Positions 8,035 to 16,089 of a stretch of 64,000 bases of DNA are shown in pieces. The position numbers and the translations under genes are program-made. The stretch comes from Flagellimonas hymeniacidonis. GTDB taxonomy: Bacteria; Bacteroidota; Bacteroidia; Flavobacteriales; Flavobacteriaceae. The stretch covers positions 1,693,349-1,757,348 of the forward strand of contig NZ_VRUR01000001.1 in the NCBI RefSeq assembly GCF_008040165.1, given 5' to 3'. The notes under the pieces are model-generated. The model was not told the DNA's origin and did not search any database. It saw only the letters and a list, made by a program, of their open reading frames with translations. Each line of letters opens with the position of its first letter. The stretch's first letter is position 1.

Positions 8035-9024
8035 ATGAAAATAGGAATAAATGGAATGGGACGAATTGGCCGTGCTGCATTGAAAGTAATCAATGAAACT
8101 CCAGGATTGGAAGTAGTGGCAGTAAATGATATTGTATCCATAGAAAATACAGCATATTTATTAAAATACGATACAGTTTATGGCGTATATGACAAGGAGG
8201 TTTCCCACAAATCGGATTCATTAATTGTAGACGGGCAAAAAATCCAATATACATCCGTTAGAAACCCTGAGGACCTTCCGTGGGGCAAAAACCAAGTGGA
8301 TTTGGTAATTGAGAGTACTGGAGTTTTTACTAAGGGAGAGGATGCAGAGCGTCACCTTAAAGCAGGAGCGAAAACAGTAATTATTTCGGCTCCAACAAGC
8401 AGTGCAGATACACCAACAGTTGTGCATGGGGTAAATACTTCAGATGGTAACACCAATGTATTCTCATGTGCTAGTTGTACCACAAACAATATTAGCCCAG
8501 TGGTTGAAGTGTTGGGTCGAAGAATTGGTATTAAAAAAGCCATTATGACCACCGTGCATGCGTATACGGCATCTCAAGGAATGGTAGACGCACCTTCAAA
8601 AAAGAATTTTAGGATGGGGAGGGCTGGCGCCCAGAATTTGATTCCGACGACTACAGGAGCGGCAATTGCAACTACTAAGGCCTTACCAGAATATGCAGGC
8701 AGGTTTGATGGAGTTGCGATACGTGTACCGGTTCCGGTAGGATCAATTTCAGATATGACTTTTGTTACAGAAAGACCTGTAACCGTAGAAGAAGTAAATC
8801 AAATTTTGATGGAAGAAGCCAAAACAGACCGATATGCTGATGTTTTAGACACTACAAATGAACCTATTGTATCCTCAGATATCATTCAAAGTCCCTATGC
8901 ATCAACAGTAGATTTGGCAATGACAAAGGTGGTAGATGGAGATTTACTTAAAGTAATGACATGGTATGATAATGAATGGGGATTCACCAATCAAATGGTA
9001 AGGCAGATTAAAGAAATGCAATAA
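8035..9024 (+). CDS. gap: Type I glyceraldehyde-3-phosphate dehydrogenase
   Basis: A 329-residue NAD(P)-dependent dehydrogenase that converts glyceraldehyde-3-phosphate to 1,3-bisphosphoglycerate. GINGMGRIGR (4-13) is the Rossmann loop, SC148TTN holds the catalytic cysteine, and H175 (TTVHAYTAS) is the base. WYDNEWGF closes the catalytic domain. Several loops differ from the usual glycolytic form: CTTNN replaces CTTNC, and TASQGMVDAPSKKNFRMGRA replaces TATQKxVDGPSxKDWRGGR. It may be a second paralogue with a different direction or cofactor preference. It is a single-gene unit ended by a strong terminator. The symbol is given for the family, not for a proven isoenzyme. Confidence 0.9.
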   Translation: MKIGINGMGRIGRAALKVINETPGLEVVAVNDIVSIENTAYLLKYDTVYGVYDKEVSHKSDSLIVDGQKIQYTSVRNPEDLPWGKNQVDLVIESTGVFTKGEDAERHLKAGAKTVIISAPTSSADTPTVVHGVNTSDGNTNVFSCASCTTNNISPVVEVLGRRIGIKKAIMTTVHAYTASQGMVDAPSKKNFRMGRAGAQNLIPTTTGAAIATTKALPEYAGRFDGVAIRVPVPVGSISDMTFVTERPVTVEEVNQILMEEAKTDRYADVLDTTNEPIVSSDIIQSPYASTVDLAMTKVVDGDLLKVMTWYDNEWGFTNQMVRQIKEMQ

Positions 9025-9041
9025 GAGTTGAGTTTACCTAA

Positions 9042-9081
9042 AAAAGTAAGGGCCAGCATGTACATGCTGGCCCTTACTTTT
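9042..9081. terminator. Bidirectional intrinsic terminator after gap
   Basis: A perfect 40-base palindrome: AAAAGTAAGGGCCAGCATGT followed by its own reverse complement. The hairpin would have 18 base pairs closed by a GTAC loop, with a T run on either strand. It lies 18 bases after the gap stop codon and can terminate transcription in both directions. Confidence 0.9.
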
Positions 9082-9181
9082 AAAACATAAAATGATATAG
9101 GCTGTTGATAAGAGAGCACACGGAGCAGGTGATTACAAAATACCAAAATAAGTAGCCCATTTTTTCTTCTATAGTGTTCAT
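9080..9181 (-). CDS. Possible 33-residue membrane micropeptide
   Basis: An ATG-initiated frame of 33 residues starts MNTIEEKMGYLFWYFVITCS and ends SLYHFMF. It would form one transmembrane helix with two cysteines. Its stop codon overlaps the terminator that also serves gap on the other strand, so it could be a separate short transcript. No recognisable ribosome-binding site or -7 element was found. It lies in the only gene-free gap over 300 bases (9025-9389); the rest of that gap shows nothing identifiable. Weakly supported. Confidence 0.22.
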   Translation of the reverse strand: MNTIEEKMGYLFWYFVITCSVCSLINSLYHFMF

Positions 9182-9389
9182 TTTAAAAGTATTTGTTTTT
9201 GGTTGAGGTTCTGATTTACCTTTCGAAAGTACAGAAATGTTTGGCTTATAATTTTACATTTTTGTTAGTTGCAGGGAAAAAGATATAAATGGTAAAAATT
9301 ACTTCGTAAATGGTATTTGTAACAGAATTCCATAGATTTTTTGAAGCTTTTGGTTTTTGAAGTCTAATTTTATGGGAACGGAATGAACT

Positions 9390-9839
9390 ATGGATTATAA
9401 AGACGTTGATCAAAATATTGCAGGAGGAATGCGGAAATGGGGAATCCCTGCAATCCGGATTTCTTTTGCTATCATATTTTTTTGGTTTGGGATTTTAAAG
9501 CCTTTTGGATTGTCTGCAGCTGAAGATCTCTTAAAAGCAACGGTGGCATGGTTACCCTTTGGGGAAACAGATGTTTGGTTGGCCGTGATTGGCTGGTGGG
9601 AGGTTATAATCGGAATTACATTTTTATTTAAATACACAACCCGAATTGCGATAGCCCTATTATTATTGCAGATGATAGGTACTTTTATGCCTTTGGTGTT
9701 TTTACCAGAAGTGACATTTCAGAATGGAAACTATTTACTGCCAACCTTGGAAGGGCAGTATATAATAAAAAATGTAATGATTATTTCTGCTGCACTAATA
9801 GTGGGAGGAACTTTTTTCAAATCCAAGAAAAACCCCTGA
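9390..9839 (+). CDS. DoxX/YkgB-like four-helix membrane protein
   Basis: A 149-residue protein with about four transmembrane helices. Helix 1 contains RISFAIIFFWFGILKPF, followed by an acidic loop (AAEDLL). Then come WWEVIIGITFLF, a third helix (IALLLLQMIGTFMPLVFLP) and TLEGQYIIKNVMIISAALIV, all in the order seen in DoxX/DUF417-type proteins. These inner-membrane proteins are often linked to redox or stress physiology, but no enzymatic activity can be read from the sequence. It stands alone between the gap terminator and a minus-strand hypothetical gene. Confidence 0.65.
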   Translation: MDYKDVDQNIAGGMRKWGIPAIRISFAIIFFWFGILKPFGLSAAEDLLKATVAWLPFGETDVWLAVIGWWEVIIGITFLFKYTTRIAIALLLLQMIGTFMPLVFLPEVTFQNGNYLLPTLEGQYIIKNVMIISAALIVGGTFFKSKKNP

Positions 9840-9877
9840 TTGGCTGCAATAGGTAATTTTGATTAAGCAGAATCAAA

Positions 9878-10105
9878 TTATACTAGCGGAGTACCCTTTA
9901 AACGCTTTTCTATTTTACGCTTCTTTTCGGTAAGACGCTTCATTACATCCATTAAGTTGGAATCGTTCGTCTCTTTATAAATTTCGTTAATTGAAAGTAT
10001 AAGTTGTTTAGCCTCTCTTGAAGCTGCTACTCGATCGCTAGTGGACATATGACTCAAAGTTCTGTTTTCAAACTCTTTTGCCTTTTCTAATAAGTCTTCG
10101 GTCAT
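9878..10105 (-). CDS. Small conserved hypothetical cytoplasmic protein
   Basis: A 75-residue, highly charged, helical protein with two predicted helices (MTEDLLEKAKEFENRT and SREAKQLILSINEIYKE), a linker and a basic amphipathic C-terminal helix (MKRLTEKKRKIEKRLKG). There is no signal peptide. A TATATTTA sequence at 10133-10140, one base from the TAnnTTTG consensus, lies about 28 bases upstream of the start and could be its -7 element. I do not recognise a named family; coiled-coil or protein-binding behaviour is a guess from composition. Confidence 0.6.
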   Translation of the reverse strand: MTEDLLEKAKEFENRTLSHMSTSDRVAASREAKQLILSINEIYKETNDSNLMDVMKRLTEKKRKIEKRLKGTPLV

Positions 10106-10226
10106 TTTTATTTAAAATTAATCTAGATTGGCTAAATATAAGAGTTAGTTTCATATTTTATGCCTATATCGCTATTCGATTTCTATATTTATGAAATTAT
10201 TAAGAATAATACTACGCCTATAAAAC

Positions 10227-10256
10227 AAAAAAACCGGCAATTTAGCCGGTTTTTTT
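10227..10256. terminator. Intrinsic terminator downstream of tRNA-Phe
   Basis: Twelve-base arms (AAAAAAACCGGC and GCCGGTTTTTTT) flank a six-base loop AATTTA. It begins directly after the tRNA 3' end on the minus strand. The A/T flanks make it usable in both directions. Confidence 0.9.
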
Positions 10257-10257
10257 G

Positions 10258-10330
<73 letters not shown>

Positions 10331-10440
10331 TTCCAAAGCCTTTTGCTAAGGCGGGTGCAAATATAATTTCAAAATTAGGATATACAAACAAAAACTTGAA
10401 AAAAGGCAATGGTTTTTTTTCAATTCTCGACCTTTGCAGT

Positions 10441-11169
10441 ATGAACTTGGTTATCGACATAGGAAATACGCTAATAAAGTATGCCGTATTTGAAAACAAT
10501 ACGCTGCTTTTTGATCAAGGATCAGAGTCGGGTTTATTTTTATCAAAAGTGAAAGAGCTGTTTGAGTTATACCCTAAAATTGACCATGCGCTAATTTCTT
10601 CAGTCGGTCCTTTAGAAAGAAAAGAACGAGATATTGTTTCGCTTTTTTGTAGGGTACATGTGCTAACCAGTGAGTCCAAAGTACCTTTTAAAAACAGTTA
10701 TGCAAGCCCTCAAACACTTGGGATGGATCGCATTGCGCTTGCGGCATCTGCGTTTTATAAAAACCCAAGAGGAAATACATTGGTTATTGATGCTGGCACA
10801 TGCATTACATATGATATGATAAATGACTCTGGTGAATATGTTGGTGGTGCCATTTCACCAGGAATTCGTATGCGATATAGGGCGATGCACAATCAAACTG
10901 CAGGACTCCCGCTTCTTCAACCTGAAGATATTCTGGACTTTATTGGGAACTCTACTAAAACGTGCATGGATAGTGGTGTAATCAACGGAGTTACCCAAGA
11001 AATTGATGGAGTGGTAAGTCAGTATAATTCTCGCTTTCAAGATTTAACAGTTATTTTAACAGGCGGCGACTCCCATTTTTTTGCTAAACGACTAAAAAAT
11101 ACCATATTTGCGAATTCTAAATTTCTCTTGGAGGGGCTAAATTACTTGCTGGAATACAACAAACGCTAG
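10441..11169 (+). CDS. coaX: Type III pantothenate kinase
   Basis: Catalyses the first step of coenzyme A synthesis, phosphorylation of pantothenate. The 242-residue protein has VIDIGNT (4-10) as the phosphate-1 loop of the ASKHA fold. GMDRIALAA is the pantothenate-site motif, VIDAGTCITYDMI carries the phosphate-2 aspartate, and GGAISPGIRMRYRAM and LTGGDS follow. The ATG at 10441 is chosen because the upstream extension reads through tRNA-Phe. GACCTTTG at 10429-10436 is close to a -7 element and only five bases from the start, so the message may be almost leaderless. The next gene begins immediately after its stop codon. Confidence 0.93.
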   Translation: MNLVIDIGNTLIKYAVFENNTLLFDQGSESGLFLSKVKELFELYPKIDHALISSVGPLERKERDIVSLFCRVHVLTSESKVPFKNSYASPQTLGMDRIALAASAFYKNPRGNTLVIDAGTCITYDMINDSGEYVGGAISPGIRMRYRAMHNQTAGLPLLQPEDILDFIGNSTKTCMDSGVINGVTQEIDGVVSQYNSRFQDLTVILTGGDSHFFAKRLKNTIFANSKFLLEGLNYLLEYNKR

Positions 11170-12426
11170 ATGATTAAGAAATTTTTGATTGCTTTTTTTT
11201 GCGTAGCTAGTTATGGCATTTTTGCGCAAAACGGTACCATATCACCATATTCATATTTTGGGATAGGAGACCTAAGAAATAATGGTACGGTTGAAAATCA
11301 GATGATGGGGGGGCTAAGTATGTATGGAGACAGTATACATATCAATCTTACCAATCCAGCAGCATATTCCAAATTAAAATTGACCACCTATACTGCTGGA
11401 ATTTCACATACAGCTTTCAGATTAAAGAGCTTTACCGAACAACAAAATGTTGGTGTAACCAATTTAGATTACCTATCTATTGGTTTTCCAATTGCCAAAA
11501 ATGTGGGAATGGGATTCGGGCTTATGCCTTTCTCCTCTGTTGGGTACAATCTTACAGATGTAAGTGCTGATGAAACAATTACCAATGTATTTGCTGGAGA
11601 AGGAGGTTTAAATAGGGCCTATCTCTCCGTTGGTTTTGAACCCATAAAAGACCTTAGCTTTGGAGCTTCGGTAAATTTTAATTTTGGAAGGTTAGAATAC
11701 CAGAGAATCCAAAGTGTTGAAAATGTTCAGTTTGGAACGTTGGACAGGCGGGAATCCAGAATCAATGGCTATGATTTCAATTATGCCGTCAACTATAACC
11801 CAACGATAAAAGATAAGTACACTTTGTACACCTCCGTGGTTGTCAATACCCAAGTAAATCTGACTTCAGAGAATACAGAACGCTTAGGTTCTTTCTCCCT
11901 TGTTAATGGACAGGAAATTGAAGTTATTGATGTAGACCTAGATGCCGTTAATTTAAGAAACACAGAACTTAAAATACCAACAAGAACTACAGTGGGATTG
12001 GGTTTAGGTGAAAATAAAAAATGGTTCGTTGGGGGCGAATATAGCTTTCAAAAGTTCAGTGATTTTCGAAACGATTTTTTAGGAATAGATAACGTGGTAT
12101 ATAATGATGCCAATACTATTGCGATTGGAGGTCATTTTATTCCGGATTATAGGTCACTTTCCAATTATTTTAAAAGAATTACCTACAGGGCCGGATTGCG
12201 CTACGATACAACAGGTCTTGAGGTAAATAATAAGGAGATAAATAATCTTGGCATAACTTTTGGATTTGGGTTACCGTTGGGCAATTCATTTTCAAATCTA
12301 AACCTAGGTTTCGAGGCGGGAAGAAGAGGTACAACAGATGCAAACCTGGTCGAAGAAAGTTATTTCAAAATCAACGTGGGATTATCCTTAAACGACAAAT
12401 GGTTTATTAAAAGAAAAATAAATTGA
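11170..12426 (+). CDS. Outer membrane beta-barrel protein of unknown function
   Basis: A 418-residue protein with a signal peptide ending near GIFAQ (20) and long stretches of alternating amphipathic strands. NGTISPYSYFGIGD follows the signal and recalls the N-terminal plug of FadL/OmpP1-like barrels. MGGLSMYGDSIHINLTNPAAYS resembles the NPA region of that superfamily. The start ATG abuts the coaX stop, indicating coupling. It is followed by a TPR protein and lptC in what looks like an envelope-biogenesis run. Transport of a hydrophobic ligand is possible but not shown. Confidence 0.65.
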   Translation: MIKKFLIAFFCVASYGIFAQNGTISPYSYFGIGDLRNNGTVENQMMGGLSMYGDSIHINLTNPAAYSKLKLTTYTAGISHTAFRLKSFTEQQNVGVTNLDYLSIGFPIAKNVGMGFGLMPFSSVGYNLTDVSADETITNVFAGEGGLNRAYLSVGFEPIKDLSFGASVNFNFGRLEYQRIQSVENVQFGTLDRRESRINGYDFNYAVNYNPTIKDKYTLYTSVVVNTQVNLTSENTERLGSFSLVNGQEIEVIDVDLDAVNLRNTELKIPTRTTVGLGLGENKKWFVGGEYSFQKFSDFRNDFLGIDNVVYNDANTIAIGGHFIPDYRSLSNYFKRITYRAGLRYDTTGLEVNNKEINNLGITFGFGLPLGNSFSNLNLGFEAGRRGTTDANLVEESYFKINVGLSLNDKWFIKRKIN

Positions 12427-12528
12427 TGGCAGTTTTAACTAAATATCAATAAATAACCATTGATATCTGTTCCATTAAGATGATTTTTTCATGAAAATTT
12501 GTACATTAACCACTTTAAAATTAGTAAG

Positions 12529-13899
12529 ATGAAGACGAAACACTACTTAACGATGATAGCGATCCTTATGTCGATGGGATTAAGTATGGCTCAGGCTCAA
12601 AATCCAGAGTGCATGACCAATCTTTCCATTTATGCAGAACACGCAAAAGTTAAAAACTACGATGCGGCGTACGAACCGTGGAAAATGGTTTATGAAAGTT
12701 GTCCTGATATAAACAAGGCAAATTTCTCATATGGGGAAAAAATTCTGTCCCACAAAATCAAGAATTCTTCAGGGACCGATAAGGATGGATATATTCAGGA
12801 TTTAATGTCGTTATATGACAACAGTCTAAAATATTTCCCAAACAAATTCAGCAAAGCTGGTGTTGCAATCGACAAGGCACTTTTATCCTATGACAATAAA
12901 ATGGCTTCAGATGACCAACTCTATGATATGTTGGGAACAGCTTTTCAGGGAGATAGGAAAAACTTTAAAAACCCAAAAGCACTTTATCTGTACTTCTCAA
13001 GTCTGGTTGACCTTCACGGAGCTGGAAAGAAAGATTTGCAAGAGGTATTTGATGTATATGATGATGTAACGGAAAAGGTTGAGGAAGAAAATAAAAAGTT
13101 AACTGGTATAGTAACCAAGTTACTTCCAAAAGATTCTTTGGGAACATTAACATCAAAAGAAAAAAGACAGCTTAAGGCAGCTACCACGAACTCAAAATCG
13201 TATGGTAAAATTGCCGGAAGTATAGATTCTAAACTAGGTGCACTTGCAGATTGCGGAAATCTAATCCCACTTTACGAGAAAAGCTACGAAGCTAAAAAAG
13301 GAGATGTAAGCTGGGTAAAGCGCGCTGTAGGAAGAATGTTCTCTAAAGAATGTACCGATGACCCCATGTTTAGAAAATTGTTCGAAGCACAATTGGCCTT
13401 AGATCCTTCTGCCGATGCTTATATGTATGGCGGGGTACTAAAACAAAAATCTGGTGATAGTAAAGGAGCTATTGCTGACTTTAACAAAGCTGTGGAATTG
13501 GAGACGGATCCATATAGAAAATCCAATATCCTTTACAAAATTGCTACTACGGTAAGAAGAAGTAGTAAGTCTCAGGCAAGAAGTTATGCACTTAAAGCTA
13601 TAAATGCCAATTCCTCAAATGGAAAAGCATATTTGTTGATTGCTAATTTATATGCTGGTAGTGCAAATGCATGCGGAACCACAGCATTTGAAAAGAGAGC
13701 AATTTACTGGAAAGCTGCAGAGATGGCAAGAAAAGCAGGTAGAGTAGATCCTTCTTTAAGTGGACGTGCAAGTAAGTCTGCATCCAGCTATAATGCAAAA
13801 GCGCCAGATAAGACTATGATTTTCAACTCTGGAATGGCAGGAAAAACAATTTCCTTTAAATGTTGGGTAGGCGGTAGCGTTAAAGTGCCCAGTTTGTAG
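12529..13899 (+). CDS. Secreted tetratricopeptide-repeat protein
   Basis: The start is placed at ATG 12529, ahead of a signal peptide ending near SMAQAQ; a longer TTG-initiated frame has no signal at its end. The 456-residue product has TPR-like helical hairpins. The clearest lies in the C-terminal third (AYMYGGVLKQKSGDSKGAIA, then DFNKAVELETDPYRKSNI, then SYALKAINANSSNGKAYLLI). The N-terminal half has repeated Tyr/Lys-rich helices (YDAAYEPWKMVYESCPD). Such proteins are scaffolds of the flavobacterial periplasm; the partner is unknown. The spacing to lptC is one base, so the two genes are very probably cotranscribed. Confidence 0.7.
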   Translation: MKTKHYLTMIAILMSMGLSMAQAQNPECMTNLSIYAEHAKVKNYDAAYEPWKMVYESCPDINKANFSYGEKILSHKIKNSSGTDKDGYIQDLMSLYDNSLKYFPNKFSKAGVAIDKALLSYDNKMASDDQLYDMLGTAFQGDRKNFKNPKALYLYFSSLVDLHGAGKKDLQEVFDVYDDVTEKVEEENKKLTGIVTKLLPKDSLGTLTSKEKRQLKAATTNSKSYGKIAGSIDSKLGALADCGNLIPLYEKSYEAKKGDVSWVKRAVGRMFSKECTDDPMFRKLFEAQLALDPSADAYMYGGVLKQKSGDSKGAIADFNKAVELETDPYRKSNILYKIATTVRRSSKSQARSYALKAINANSSNGKAYLLIANLYAGSANACGTTAFEKRAIYWKAAEMARKAGRVDPSLSGRASKSASSYNAKAPDKTMIFNSGMAGKTISFKCWVGGSVKVPSL

Positions 13900-13900
13900 A

Positions 13901-14503
13901 GTGAAACAGACATCGATAATAAATTTAAAGTGTTTTGCCACGGTTTTTACCGTGGCAATCCTTTTTATATCCTGTAAGGACAATTATAAACGGGTTGGGG
14001 AAGAAGCTGTAAAACCTATTTTTCCACAAGGAGTAGCTCAGAATTTCACGTTGACCTATACGGAGACAAAGCAGGAAATGAGCACAGAAGATTCAGCCAA
14101 TTCTAAAATAATAGCAATTTTAACAAGCCCTATTACCGAAGATTTTGACAATCAGAATTTCAAGTTCCGCACCTTTCCAGAGGGCCTAAAGGTTGACTTT
14201 TTCGATGAAAAGAACCAAAAGAGTGTAATTACAGCAGACTATGGCATTGTATATTCTCAAACCAATTTAATAGACCTTCAAGGCAATGTTGTAATAGAAA
14301 GTCATGACGGTAAAAAATTAGAGACCCCTCAACTATTTTTTGATAGAACCAACAATTGGATTTTTACAGAAGAAGAGTTCACCTATACAAATCCAGAGGA
14401 TGGTACTGTAATGGATGGAGAAGGAATGGATTTTAATAGAGATTTTAGCTTCTTTAATGCACACAAAACCTATGGTCTTATGACCTTAAAAGAAACCGAA
14501 TAA
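13901..14503 (+). CDS. lptC: LPS export periplasmic lipoprotein LptC
   Basis: A 200-residue protein with a GTG start one base after the previous stop. Its signal region ends in a lipobox (LFISC, Cys25), as is usual for Bacteroidota LptC but unlike the membrane-anchored enterobacterial form. The body has the LptC/OstA beta-jellyroll pattern: ILTSPITEDFDNQNFKFRTF, VKVDFFDEKNQKSVITADYG-type strands, LIDLQGNVVIES and a TPQLFFDRTNNWIFTEE strand. It bridges lipopolysaccharide from LptBFG to LptA and LptD across the periplasm. The LptE partner lies at 61.1-61.7 kb in this window. Confidence 0.85.
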   Translation: MKQTSIINLKCFATVFTVAILFISCKDNYKRVGEEAVKPIFPQGVAQNFTLTYTETKQEMSTEDSANSKIIAILTSPITEDFDNQNFKFRTFPEGLKVDFFDEKNQKSVITADYGIVYSQTNLIDLQGNVVIESHDGKKLETPQLFFDRTNNWIFTEEEFTYTNPEDGTVMDGEGMDFNRDFSFFNAHKTYGLMTLKETE

Positions 14504-14504
14504 T

Positions 14505-14711
14505 ATGATTAAATTTTTAAGATATACGGAGTATTTGTACTTGGCCGTAGCCGTAATCTCTATTTACAAAGTTGTTACGCTATGGAGTATTGACCCAAAA
14601 GAAACCTATATTTTTATATTTTTTGCTGTGGTTTCCATCGCTATGTTTCTTTTTAGAAGAAAATACCGCCAGCGTTTTGAGCAACGAAAAAAAGATAATC
14701 AACAGCAGTAG
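14505..14711 (+). CDS. Small two-helix membrane protein
   Basis: A 68-residue protein, two bases after lptC, with two predicted transmembrane helices (YLYLAVAVISIYKVVTLW and YIFIFFAVVSIAMFLF). A strongly basic, Gln/Lys-rich cytoplasmic tail (RRKYRQRFEQRKKDNQQQ) follows. It is wedged between lptC and the CNNM-family gene with almost no spacing, so it belongs to the same transcript. I do not recognise a named family. A role in stabilising a membrane complex is speculative. Confidence 0.65.
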   Translation: MIKFLRYTEYLYLAVAVISIYKVVTLWSIDPKETYIFIFFAVVSIAMFLFRRKYRQRFEQRKKDNQQQ

Positions 14712-14714
14712 TTT

Positions 14715-16004
14715 TTGGACGCGTCTTTGATCATTATAATTCTTTCCTTACTGTTTTCGGCTTTTTTTTCCGGAATGGAAATCGCATTTGTTTCCGCCAA
14801 CAGAATTCATATTGAAATTGAAAAAAAGCAAGAAGGCTTTTTTGCAAAGGTGTTGACCTGGCTCACCGAAAAGCCTTCCAAATTTATAGCAACCATGCTT
14901 ATTGGCAACAACATAGCATTGGTAATCTATGGGTTTTATATGGGAGATGTGCTCATGGAATGGTTTCAAGTGCTCTTGCCTACCACCTCAGAGTTTTTAA
15001 ATGTATTGTTGACAGATTTCAGGTTACTTTCGCAAACCATAATTTCTACCCTAATTATCTTGCTAACAGCTGAGTTTTTGCCCAAAGTGCTCTTCCAAAT
15101 ATATTCTAATACATTATTAAAGTTTTTTGCGCTACCCGCTTATTTCTTTTACCTACTATTCTCTGTTATTTCGTGGTTTGTGATCAAAGTTTCAGACTTT
15201 ATTCTTCGTGTGTTTTTTAAAACAGAAGGCGATGAGGTGCAATTGGCATTTACTAAATTGGAACTGGGAGATTATATCACAGAGCAAATGGAAACGGTAG
15301 AGGAAGAAGATGTGGTGGATTCGGAAATTCAGATATTCCAGAATGCCCTAGAGTTTTCAGCAGTAAAAGCAAGGGAGGTTATGGTGCCCAGAACAGAAAT
15401 TACTGCAGTAGAAATTGATGAGACCCCAAAAAATTTGACCAAACTGTTCACAGAAACAGGATATTCCAAAATCCTTGTTTATAAAGAGAGCATAGATGAG
15501 ATTATTGGTTATGTACACTCCTATGAGCTCTTTAAAAAGCCAAAAACCATAAAAAGTATTTTACTTCCAGTGGAGTTTGTGCCAGAGACTATGCTCATTC
15601 AAGATATTCTTAACGTGCTTACCAAAAAACGCAAAAGTATTGCAGTCGTTTTGGATGAATATGGGGGAACCTCAGGAATTATGACGGTGGAAGACATTAT
15701 AGAAGAATTATTTGGTGAAATTGAGGACGAACACGACTCTACAGATTTACACGAAGAACAGTTAAGTGAGAATGTATATGAGTTTTCCGCGCGTCTGGAG
15801 GTAGATTACATTAATGAAAACTATAGATTAGAGCTACCTGAGGGTGATGAGTACGAAACTTTGGGTGGTTTGATCATGAATGAGACCGGAGAAATTCCCG
15901 AGCAGGACTCCGAAATAAAAATTGACGGTTTTATCTTTCATGTTTTGGAAGTCTCCAGCACAAAAATTGATTTGGTCAAAGTGCAGGTTCTCATTGAAGA
16001 TTAA
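14715..16004 (+). CDS. CNNM/CorC-type (hemolysin family) ion transporter
   Basis: A 429-residue protein in standard order: a DUF21/CNNM transmembrane domain (residues 1-165, with FSGMEIAFVSANRIHIE), a CBS pair (about 205-330, with VMVPRTEITAVEID and VVLDEYGGTSGIMTVEDI), and a CorC_HlyC domain ending the protein. TTG at 14715 is the likely start because the next Met would remove part of the first helix. CNNM/CorC proteins export Mg2+ or related divalent cations using Na+. It is related to GldE of gliding flavobacteria, but the ssb/gldD neighbours of gldE are absent, so it is not named so. Confidence 0.85.
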   Translation: MDASLIIIILSLLFSAFFSGMEIAFVSANRIHIEIEKKQEGFFAKVLTWLTEKPSKFIATMLIGNNIALVIYGFYMGDVLMEWFQVLLPTTSEFLNVLLTDFRLLSQTIISTLIILLTAEFLPKVLFQIYSNTLLKFFALPAYFFYLLFSVISWFVIKVSDFILRVFFKTEGDEVQLAFTKLELGDYITEQMETVEEEDVVDSEIQIFQNALEFSAVKAREVMVPRTEITAVEIDETPKNLTKLFTETGYSKILVYKESIDEIIGYVHSYELFKKPKTIKSILLPVEFVPETMLIQDILNVLTKKRKSIAVVLDEYGGTSGIMTVEDIIEELFGEIEDEHDSTDLHEEQLSENVYEFSARLEVDYINENYRLELPEGDEYETLGGLIMNETGEIPEQDSEIKIDGFIFHVLEVSSTKIDLVKVQVLIED

Positions 16005-16089
16005 CAGTTTCCGTTCTTTTTTAGACTTTCCTATTTGAAAAGAAAATGGTATTTTCGCCCACTGAAAATATAGAAAAACAAGCAGTAAA

